Shown here: one piece after another, positions 57,719-64,000 of the stretch
Layout of the letters: each line of letters opens with the position of its first letter
Numbering within the stretch: position 1 is the first letter of the stretch
Assembly (NCBI GenBank): GCA_900541645.1
Contig: UQKQ01000004.1
Span: 62,001-126,000, forward strand
Source: an uncultured Collinsella sp.
GTDB lineage: Bacteria; Actinomycetota; Coriobacteriia; Coriobacteriales; Coriobacteriaceae
Direction: 5' to 3'
Length of the DNA: 64,000 bases
Notes under the pieces: generated by a model
What the model was told of the DNA's origin: nothing
Database searches by the model: none
The model's input: only the letters and a program-made list of their open reading frames with translations
Program-made: the position numbers and the translations under genes

Positions 57719-57747
57719 TGTGACAAAGGGACAGTCCCTTTGTCACA
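57719..57747. repeat. TGTGACAAAGGGAC palindrome, copy 2
   Basis: A 29-base near-perfect palindrome directly after the modC stop; same sequence family as 49104-49132 but without a T tract. The last 15 bases of the window also carry AAAAAGGGACAG, possibly the start of a further copy. Confidence 0.85.
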
Positions 57748-57909
57748 TGCGAGGGGGAACGCCGAGGTTGGCATTGGTATCGACATCGGTTCGACGGCCG
57801 CGAAGGCCGCGGTGGTGAAAAACGGATGGCGCCATTGCGTGGACCTGTGTCATGCCGTCGGGCTGGCCGTCGGTCGATGCGGCCATTCGCGCACTGGCGC
57901 TCGCGTAGA
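57740..57909 (+). pseudogene. Remnant of a BadF/HgdC-type activator ATPase
   Basis: The frame reads VGIGIDIGSTAAKAAVVKNG, the ATP-binding phosphate-1 motif of the 2-hydroxyacyl-CoA dehydratase activator family. About 20 codons later the frame is lost; another frame reads SGWPSVDAAIRALALA followed by TAG, like a family C-terminus. Most of the gene (normally about 250 residues) is deleted. No function is expected. Confidence 0.45.
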
Positions 57910-57951
57910 GGGCCGGCGCGATTAGTCACCCGCTCTCGGCGCCGCCATGCG

Positions 57952-57957
57952 TATACT
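57952..57957 (+). promoter_or_regulatory. -10 box of the selD operon
   Basis: TATACT 36 bases before the selD ATG, in the 80-base gap after the pseudogene. No clear -35 element is visible. Confidence 0.5.
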
Positions 57958-57992
57958 GGGAGGAACTGATTGACCTATGAGAGGAGGAATCG

Positions 57993-59042
57993 ATGGCTGA
58001 CGATTTCATCAAGCTCACGCAGATGACCGCTGCCTCTGGTTGAGCCGCTAAGTTGGCTCCTGGAGCCCTCGCCCAGGTCCTGGGCGACTTACCCAATGTG
58101 CATAACGACAACCTGCTCGTGGGGTTCGATACCTCCGACGATGCGAGTGTTTTTCGTGTTGGCGAAAACCTGGGCCTCGTGCAGTCCGTCGACTTCTTCC
58201 CGCCGATGGTCGACGACCCGTTCCTGTTTGGTCAGATCGCGGCGGCCAACTCGCTGTCGGACATTTATGCCATGGGTGGACGACCGAGCCATGCCATGAA
58301 CCTGCTGTGCATTCCCAGTTGCCTGGGCGTCGAGGTCGCAGGTGAGATTCTGGCGGGTGGCGCCGACAAGTGCGTCGAGGCTGGCTGCACCATCGCGGGC
58401 GGCCACACCATCAACGACGACGAGCCCAAGTACGGCCTGTCCGTGAGTGGCTTTGTCGCGCTCGACCGCATGCTCGCCAACAGCGGTGCGCGCGTGGGCG
58501 ATGTCCTACTGCTGACCAAGGCGATCGGCTCGGGCATTATCACCACGGCCATTAAGGGCGTGCTCATCGAGCAGGACGAGGCCGCAGCCATGTTTGACTC
58601 GATGCGCACCCTCAACGAGGCCCCGATTCGCCTGGCCGAGGGACTCGAGCTTCACGGCTGCACCGATGTCACGGGCTTTGGCCTGATCGGGCATGCGTGC
58701 GAGATGGCCGAGGGCTCGGGCGTGCAGATTGAGCTCGCGTCGGGGGCGGTGCCGCTCTTTGACCAGGTGCTCAATATGGCGCGTCTGGGCATTATCCCTG
58801 CCGGCGCCTACCGCAACCAGGATTTCTTTGGCCCGCGCGTGGCGGCCGACGATGACCTGGAGCCGGGAATGCTGGATGCGCTGTACGATCCGCAGACCTC
58901 GGGCGGCCTGCTCATCGCAGCGCCTGCTGCCGATGTGGATGAGCTCGCCCGCCGCCTGCATGCCGAAGGTCGCGTTGCCGCCACAATCGGCCGCGTGTGC
59001 GAGGCGGTGCCGGGTGGTCCTGCCGTTCACGTTGTGCATTAA
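57993..59042 (+). CDS. selD: Selenide, water dikinase with in-frame UGA (selenocysteine)
   Basis: 349 residues if the TGA at 58041-58043 is read as selenocysteine. ATG 57993 follows GAGGAGG, and the frame gives MADDFIKLTQMTAASG-Sec-AAKL, the SelD catalytic Sec/Cys and Lys20 motif. The rest is complete (VGFDTSDDASVF, NSLSDIYAMGGRP, GGHTINDDEP, DPQTSGGLL). A small hairpin GAGCC-8-GGCTC directly after the UGA could be the SECIS. It makes selenophosphate. Ignoring the UGA would leave a truncated start at 58053. Confidence 0.93.
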
Positions 59043-59100
59043 GGAAACCGTTTATGCGACCGTCTACTGTTCTGGGCGGTCCCTTTTGAAAGGATTTGCT

Positions 59101-59727
59101 ATGTCTACCAAAATTGAAGTCAATGCCATGGGCGATGCCTGCCCGCTGCCCGTCGTCAAGACGCTCAAAGCTCTGAAGCAGCTTGATGGCGAGGGTGTTG
59201 TCGTGACCTCGGTCGACAACGAGACGGCCGTCAAGAACATCTCCAAGATGGCACAGGAAAAGGGCTGCACGGCCTCGGTCGAGAAGGTCGCCGATGCCGA
59301 GTGGCACGTGATCGTGGCGACCGCCGGCGCCGTTGCCGTGGCCGATCCTGAGCAGGACGGCGCCGCTTTCTGCGACGCCAGCGCCGGCAAGGGCAAGCTG
59401 GTCGTGGCCGTCTACACCGATTGCATGGGTCGCGGCGACGATGAGCTGGGCCACAAGCTCATGAAGGCCTTTATCTTTGCCGTGACGCAGCAGGAGGAGC
59501 TGCCCGCCACGATGCTCTTCTACAACGGCGGCGCCAAACTCACCGTCGAGGGGTCGCCGGTGCTTGACGACCTCAAGGGCCTGGCCGAGCAGGGTGTCGA
59601 GATCCTTACCTGCGGCACCTGCCTCGACCACTTTGGCATTAAGGACCAGCTTGCCGTGGGCGATGTCACGAACATGTACGTGATCGTCGAAAAGATGGAG
59701 CAGGCCGGCCGCGTCGTGCGTCCGTAG
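59101..59727 (+). CDS. yedF: Selenium metabolism protein YedF
   Basis: 208 residues from ATG 59101 behind TGAAAGG. The N-terminal TusA-like domain has the CPLPVVKTLKAL motif (Cys14). The C-terminal DsrE-like domain has YTDCMGRGDDELG and ILTCGTCLDHFGI. YedF genes travel with selD and are thought to carry or deliver selenium as persulphide-like selenide. Fits the operon. Confidence 0.88.
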   Translation: MSTKIEVNAMGDACPLPVVKTLKALKQLDGEGVVVTSVDNETAVKNISKMAQEKGCTASVEKVADAEWHVIVATAGAVAVADPEQDGAAFCDASAGKGKLVVAVYTDCMGRGDDELGHKLMKAFIFAVTQQEELPATMLFYNGGAKLTVEGSPVLDDLKGLAEQGVEILTCGTCLDHFGIKDQLAVGDVTNMYVIVEKMEQAGRVVRP

Positions 59728-59745
59728 CGCCTGGGTGGGATTGCC

Positions 59746-59997
59746 ATGAGAGAAAAGCGCCCGGCGCTTGTCATCACGTTTCCCACCACGGCGGCCGCCA
59801 TGGGCTGCGAGTCTCTGTGCCGTGAGCGTGGCCTTCCCGGGCGAACGATTCCCGTACCCGGAGAGGTTGCTGCCGGCTGCGGCCTGGCATGGAAAGCCCT
59901 GCCTGAAAATGAACCACTGCTGCGAAGCGAGCTTGCCGCGGCGGACGTTCCCACCGAGGGCTTTACTGTGATCGATATGTGGGAGGTCGTGCGATGA
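59746..59997 (+). CDS. DUF3343 family putative Se/S carrier
   Basis: 83 residues: ALVITFPTTAAAMGCESLCR with Cys21, then PVPGEVAAGCGLAWKAL with a second Cys. The pattern is that of DUF3343 proteins, small carriers found beside yedF and class V aminotransferases in selenium loci. Stop overlaps the next start (ATGA). Confidence 0.8.
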   Translation: MREKRPALVITFPTTAAAMGCESLCRERGLPGRTIPVPGEVAAGCGLAWKALPENEPLLRSELAAADVPTEGFTVIDMWEVVR

Positions 59998-61133
59998 TCT
60001 ACCTGGATAACGCGGCGACGACCATGCACAAACCTCAGGCGGTCATCGATGCCGTGGTGCAGGCGATGTGCTCGCTCGGCAATGCTGGGCGAGGCGCCAC
60101 GTCGGGTGCGCTCGACGCGGCGCGCACCATCCACAGCTGCCGCACCAAGCTTGCGCGCTTGCTGGGCTGCCCGCGGGTGGACCATATTTGTTTTACGCCC
60201 AACTCCACGGCGGCGCTCAACACCGCCATCAACGGCGTGGTGCGCCCCGGCGATCGTGTGGTCACGACGGTGCTCGAACACAACTCCGTGCTGCGTCCGC
60301 TCAACCGCCTGGCGGCAGAGCAGGGCGTGACTGTTGAGCATGCGGGCTGCGACGCGAACGGCGTGCTCGACTACGACGAGCTCGAGCAGCTGGTCACGCC
60401 GGGCACGCGTGCCGTGGTGGTGACACACGCCTCCAATGTGACCGGCAACGCGGTCGACATTGCACGCGTGGCTGCCATGGCCCATGCGGCCGGCGCGCTT
60501 GTGATCGTCGATGCCTCGCAGTCTGCCGGCACGGCGCATATCGATATGCAGGTCATGGGGCTCGACGTGGTGTGCTTTACCGGCCACAAGGGGCTCATGG
60601 GCCCGCAGGGGACCGGTGGCCTAGCCGTGGCGGAAGGCATTGACGTGGCTCCTTGGGCCATGGGTGGCACGGGCGTGCGCAGCTTCGATGCGCTGCAGCC
60701 GCAAGAGTGGCCCACGCGTCTTGAGGCGGGCACGCTCAACGGTCACGGTATCGCCGGCCTTTCCGCCGGCCTCGACGTTATCGAGGCCCAGGGCGGGGTA
60801 GAGGCGATTGCGGCACGCGAACGTGCGCTTGCCGAGCGCTTCCTCGCCGGCGTTCGCGACATTCCCGGCATTGCGTTCTACGGTGCGTTTGACCAGCCCG
60901 TGCGCTCGGCGATCGTTTCGCTTAACGTGGGCGATATCGATTCGGCCGAGGTCTCGGACGCGCTCATGCAAGGGTGGGGGATTGCGACGCGCCCCGGCGC
61001 CCACTGCGCTCCGCTCATGCACCGCGCACTGGGGACCGAGCGCCAGGGTGTCGTTCGCTTCTCGTTTGGGTATTTCAACACGGACGAGGAAGTCGACACC
61101 GCGATTGACGCTCTGCACGATTTAGCCTGCTAA
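59994..61133 (+). CDS. Class V aminotransferase, cysteine desulfurase-like
   Basis: 379 residues from ATG 59994. Fold-type I PLP enzyme: MIYLDNAATTMHKPQAVIDA, THASNVTGNAVDIARVAAMA, PLP Lys in VCFTGHKGLMGPQGTGGL and the active Cys loop RPGAHCAPLMH. It probably removes sulphur or selenium from cysteine or selenocysteine and hands it to the DUF3343/YedF carriers and SelD. Exact substrate preference is unknown. End of the selD operon. Confidence 0.87.
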   Translation: MIYLDNAATTMHKPQAVIDAVVQAMCSLGNAGRGATSGALDAARTIHSCRTKLARLLGCPRVDHICFTPNSTAALNTAINGVVRPGDRVVTTVLEHNSVLRPLNRLAAEQGVTVEHAGCDANGVLDYDELEQLVTPGTRAVVVTHASNVTGNAVDIARVAAMAHAAGALVIVDASQSAGTAHIDMQVMGLDVVCFTGHKGLMGPQGTGGLAVAEGIDVAPWAMGGTGVRSFDALQPQEWPTRLEAGTLNGHGIAGLSAGLDVIEAQGGVEAIAARERALAERFLAGVRDIPGIAFYGAFDQPVRSAIVSLNVGDIDSAEVSDALMQGWGIATRPGAHCAPLMHRALGTERQGVVRFSFGYFNTDEEVDTAIDALHDLAC

Positions 61134-61147
61134 AGCGTATATACTTG

Positions 61148-61176
61148 CGGGACGGGTCTTTTGCCCGTCCCGTTTT
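61148..61176 (+). terminator. Terminator after the selenium operon
   Basis: CGGGACGGG/CCCGTCCCG with a T-rich loop, followed by TTTTG. It lies just before brnQ. Confidence 0.8.
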
Positions 61177-61199
61177 GTTTCGACCCGAAAGGTGGTCCT

Positions 61200-62558
61200 A
61201 TGGCATCATCCGCCCCGCGCGGCCTGCGCTCCGACCATGTCCTCACTGTCGGCATCGCCCTGTTCTCGATGCTCTTTGGCGCCGGCAACCTCATTATTCC
61301 GCCGCTGCTGGCGCTGCAGGCAGGTTCTGCCACGCCGGTCGCCATGCTTGGATTTCTCATTGCCGCCATTGGCCTGCCCGTCATGGGCTTTATCGCCGTG
61401 GCGCTTGCCGGAACGGCGCGCGAGCTTGCCGGCCGCGTGCACCCCAAGTTTGGCGAGTTCTTTGTCGCGGCGGTGTATCTGGCTATCGGCCCGTGTCTGG
61501 CCATTCCGCGTACGAGCTCCACAGCCTTCGAGATGCTGGTGCCGCTGCTGCCCGAGGGCGTCTCGCATGGCACCGCGCGCTCGGTCTTCGCCGTCGCCTT
61601 CTTCGTGGTCGCATTTGTGCTCACGCTGCGTCCCGGCGTCATCACGCGCGTGCTCGGCCGCATTACGGGCCCCGCGCTCATCGCCCTTATCGTGTTGGTC
61701 GTGGGCGCAGCCGTGGTTTCGCCGCTGGGCCCTGCTGCCGCGCCGCAGGCTCCCTATAATGCCGGTGCTGCCGTGCAGGGCTTTTTGACCGGCTACCAGA
61801 CCATGGACCTGCTCGCCTCGCTCGCCTTTGGCATCATCATCGCCGAGACTATCCACGAGCTGGGGGTTACCGATGACAAGCGCGTTGCCTTCGAGATTTC
61901 GCGCTCCGGCGTGATCGCCGGTGTGCTCATGGCCATCATCTACTGCGGCCTAGCACTTGCCGGCGCGCAGCTCAGCACCGTGATGCCCGATGCCACCAAT
62001 GGCGCCGCCATCCTCGCTCGCTCTGCCTCCATGCATTTTGGCCTTGCCGGCACGGTCGTGGTCTTTGCGATCTTCTTCCTCGCCTGCATGAACGTGTGCA
62101 TCGGCCTCATCAGCTGCTGTTCGCGCTATTTCTGCGAGACGTATGTGGTCAAAGGGGGAGCGGAGGCTTCCGAGGAGGCCATGCGCCGGCCCTTTGCGAT
62201 TCTCGCCTTTGTGTTCGCGGCGTTTTCGTGCGTGCTTTCCAACGTGGGTCTCGACGTGATCCTCATGTTCTCGGTGCCTATGCTCAACGCCCTGTACCCC
62301 GTCGCCATCGTGCTGGTGCTTATGGGTCTGGTGCACGGTTTCTGCGACGCGCATCCGCAGGTGTGGGTCTGGGTCGGCGGCGTTGTCGCTGTCCAGAGCG
62401 TGATCACCTCGGTTCGCGATGCGTTCTTTACGGGCGCGTGGCTGCCGTTCGATGCGCTGCCGCTGGCAGACATTGGAGCCGCGTGGGCGCCGGTTGCCGT
62501 GGTGGCGTTTGTGATCGGCCTGCTCCACAGCCGGTTTGTTGCACATTCGAGGAGCTAG
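61200..62558 (+). CDS. brnQ: Branched-chain amino acid:cation symporter
   Basis: 452 residues from ATG 61200 behind GAAAGGTGG. About 12 membrane helices of the LIVCS family: GIALFSMLFGAGNLIIPP, GPCLAIPRTSSTAFEM, and GYQTMDLLASLAFGIIIAET, which are the family signatures. It takes up leucine, isoleucine and valine with sodium or protons. Confidence 0.92.
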   Translation: MASSAPRGLRSDHVLTVGIALFSMLFGAGNLIIPPLLALQAGSATPVAMLGFLIAAIGLPVMGFIAVALAGTARELAGRVHPKFGEFFVAAVYLAIGPCLAIPRTSSTAFEMLVPLLPEGVSHGTARSVFAVAFFVVAFVLTLRPGVITRVLGRITGPALIALIVLVVGAAVVSPLGPAAAPQAPYNAGAAVQGFLTGYQTMDLLASLAFGIIIAETIHELGVTDDKRVAFEISRSGVIAGVLMAIIYCGLALAGAQLSTVMPDATNGAAILARSASMHFGLAGTVVVFAIFFLACMNVCIGLISCCSRYFCETYVVKGGAEASEEAMRRPFAILAFVFAAFSCVLSNVGLDVILMFSVPMLNALYPVAIVLVLMGLVHGFCDAHPQVWVWVGGVVAVQSVITSVRDAFFTGAWLPFDALPLADIGAAWAPVAVVAFVIGLLHSRFVAHSRS

Positions 62559-62649
62559 GGTATCGTCGCTTGCACAGGCGGGGAGTCTCCCCTATAATTT
62601 CCTTCGCTTTGGGACACGCAAGGTTTAGACCTTAGCTGCTCAACATCTT

Positions 62650-62726
62650 CGGGACGTGGCGCAGTTTGGTAGCGCACCTGCTTTGGGAGCAGGATGTCGC
62701 AGGTTCAAATCCTGTCGTCCCGACCA
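62650..62726 (+). tRNA. tRNA-Pro (TGG)
   Basis: Acceptor CGGGACG/CGTCCCG, anticodon loop TTTGGGA (TGG) in stem CCTGC/GCAGG, T loop TTCAAAT, discriminator A and encoded CCA. Confidence 0.95.
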
Positions 62727-62732
62727 TATCTT

Positions 62733-62806
62733 GCGGGCGTAGTTCAATGGTAGAACCCCAGCCTTCCAAGCTGATGACGCGGGTTCGATTCCCGTCGCCC
62801 GCTCCA
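62733..62806 (+). tRNA. tRNA-Gly (TCC)
   Basis: Acceptor GCGGGCG/CGCCCGC, anticodon loop CTTCCAA (TCC), T loop TTCGATT, discriminator T and encoded CCA. Six bases after tRNA-Pro. Its 3' end is duplicated about 200 bases downstream. Confidence 0.95.
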
Positions 62807-63009
62807 TAAGAATTGTTTTAACGGCTTTGGTTTCCTTTGGGAATCAGAGCTGTTTTCGTTTACGCGCCGGGCGACGGGAATCGAACCCGTCAGGGTGCAG
62901 AGCTGAGAAAATGCGTGAGCATTTTCCAGCGCAGCACGCAAGGGCCGAAGGCCCGCAGCGAAACAAGGATTTGCGAAGCAAATCCTTGGGCTTTCCGTCG
63001 CCCGCTCCA
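62807..63009. repeat. Insertion remnant flanked by a tRNA-Gly 3'-end duplication
   Basis: A direct copy of the tRNA 3' end (CCGTCGCCCGCTCCA) lies at 62995-63009, and an inverted copy of the T arm and acceptor (GGGCGACGGGAATCGAACCC) at 62869-62888. Between them are three perfect small hairpins with GTGA or GAA loops (GAAAATGC/GCATTTTC, GGGCC/GGCCC, AAGGATTTGC/GCAAATCCTT). This looks like the scar of an element integrated at the tRNA. No gene is visible in the 323 bases up to the next CDS. Confidence 0.65.
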
Positions 63010-63129
63010 AGCTATATAATCGCAGGCCAATATGCTAATTTGGCTCGCGTTTATTTTTATACCGTCCGACCTCGCGGGGCAAATGAACCAGGAGCGTTTG
63101 TCCCAAATCGTATGAAAGTAGTGATTGCC

Positions 63130-63966
63130 ATGGCACAGAGTAAGGCAGAATATCCCACCTCCGATTGCCTGGCGCCCGCCGCGATCGAGGCCAAGACTGA
63201 GGCCGCCGGCGTTACCAAGGCTAACCTGCCGGTCTCTAAGGCCTTTTTGCTCGCTATGTTCGCTGGTGCGTTCATCGCCTTCGGCGGCCTGTTCTTTACG
63301 GTCTTTCTGAGCGATCCCACGCTTGGCTGGGGCGCCCAGCGCTTCGTGGGCGGTCTTGCTTTTTGCCTGGGACTGGTGCTCGTGCTCATTTGCGGCGCGG
63401 AACTGTTTACCGGCAACTCGCTTATGGTCTGCGCGCTTAAGAGCAAAAAGATCACGCTCGTCCAGATGCTCAAGGCTTGGGCTATTGTGTGGATCGGCAA
63501 CTTTGCCGGTGCCCTGTTGGTCGTCTTTTTGGTTTACATGGCGGCCATTTACAAGCTCAACGGCGAGGCCGTCGCCAACGCCATGGTGAGCGTCGCCGCC
63601 GGTAAGGTCACGATCGATGCCGTCACCATCTTCTTCCGTGGCATTCTGTGCAACATCTTTGTGTGCTTGGCCGTGTGGATCGGTACCGCCGGCAAGACCG
63701 TGGTCGATAAGGTCGTGGGTATTTTGCTGCCCATTGCCGCCTTTGTGGCCTGCGGTTTTGAGCACTGCGTTGCCAACATGTACTTTTTGCCCATGGGCAT
63801 TTTGATGCACTCCTGCGGCTATGGAGCCGATATCGCCGGCGCCGATGCCCTTAACGCCGCCGGGCTGGCGCTCAACCTTTCCGTTGCCACGCTGGGCAAT
63901 ATCGTGGGTGGCGCCCTGATCGTGGCGCTGGGCTACTGGTTTATCTACGCCAACAAGGAGGCCTAA
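63130..63966 (+). CDS. Formate/nitrite transporter family channel
   Basis: 278 residues from ATG 63130 (ATG 63112 is an alternative). Six membrane helices with FNT features: MFAGAFIAFGGLFFTVFLSD, GAELFTGNSLMVCALKSKK, WIGNFAGALLVVFLVYM and GFEHCVANMYFLPMGIL with the pore His. FocA/NirC/FdhC-type pentameric channels pass formate, nitrite or similar small acids. Closeness to selenium and molybdenum genes suggests a formate link, but the substrate is not proven. Confidence 0.88.
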   Translation: MAQSKAEYPTSDCLAPAAIEAKTEAAGVTKANLPVSKAFLLAMFAGAFIAFGGLFFTVFLSDPTLGWGAQRFVGGLAFCLGLVLVLICGAELFTGNSLMVCALKSKKITLVQMLKAWAIVWIGNFAGALLVVFLVYMAAIYKLNGEAVANAMVSVAAGKVTIDAVTIFFRGILCNIFVCLAVWIGTAGKTVVDKVVGILLPIAAFVACGFEHCVANMYFLPMGILMHSCGYGADIAGADALNAAGLALNLSVATLGNIVGGALIVALGYWFIYANKEA

Positions 63967-64000
63967 AGCCACCAAGCCATAACCGATCAAAAAGGGACAG

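Noticed and set aside
58053..59042. selD starting at 58053 after a stop codon
   Set aside because: The upstream frame with ATG 57993, a strong ribosome site and UGA at the catalytic position explains the full protein as a selenoprotein.

Overview
The window looks like a chromosomal segment of a high-GC, anaerobic, gut-type actinobacterium of the class Coriobacteriia; Collinsella is my best guess. This rests on codon use, on the mix of selenium and molybdenum genes, and on the style of the dispersed hairpins. No taxonomic marker was compared with a database.

Positions 1 to about 24.7 kb are the late half of an integrated tailed phage with a siphovirus-type layout. From left to right: small zinc-ribbon and Lar-like genes, an ArpU-like sigma-factor homologue, a HicAB toxin-antitoxin module, a 130-bp array of 10-bp repeats, an HNH nuclease, terminase subunits, the portal, a MuF-type minor head protein with a C-terminal nuclease toxin domain, two phage tRNAs (Trp-CCA, Leu-CAG), scaffold, capsid, head-tail connectors, tail tube, frameshifted tail chaperones, tape measure, distal tail and tail-hub proteins, collagen-like fibres, a receptor-binding protein, two carbohydrate-binding-module proteins, holin and endolysin. 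The early half and the left attachment site lie outside the window.

The most striking system lies at 19.3-22.2 kb. The receptor-binding protein gene carries an internal 12-bp core (ATTCTGTATCCC) inside an 9-5-9 inverted repeat. Downstream are four promoterless, inverted, in-frame alternative 3' ends. Each begins at an inverted copy of the same core and encodes Ser-Val-Ser across the junction. The array ends exactly at the stop codon of a tyrosine recombinase gene. This is a shufflon-like tail-fibre switching cassette that should let the phage change receptor specificity by single inversions.

From 24.9 kb onward is host chromosome: thiD and thiC under a TPP riboswitch; yaaA; an M18 aminopeptidase; polA; argG preceded by an Arg-rich leader peptide that suggests attenuation; argH; ndk; rpiB; a cysteine desulfidase-like gene; rpsA; the RNase P RNA; metY; an MFS transporter; xpt; a release-factor-like gene; a lipid kinase; and a ClC channel.

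The right part, 52.3-64 kb, is devoted to molybdenum and selenium. It holds moeA and mog, modABC with an operator over the promoter, a selenocysteine-containing selD, yedF, a DUF3343 gene and a cysteine desulfurase, then brnQ, tRNA-Pro, tRNA-Gly with a duplicated 3' end, and a formate/nitrite channel. Together they point to selenium- and molybdenum-dependent enzymes such as formate dehydrogenase or molybdenum hydroxylases encoded elsewhere. Several long perfect hairpins of at least two related families are scattered between the host genes.
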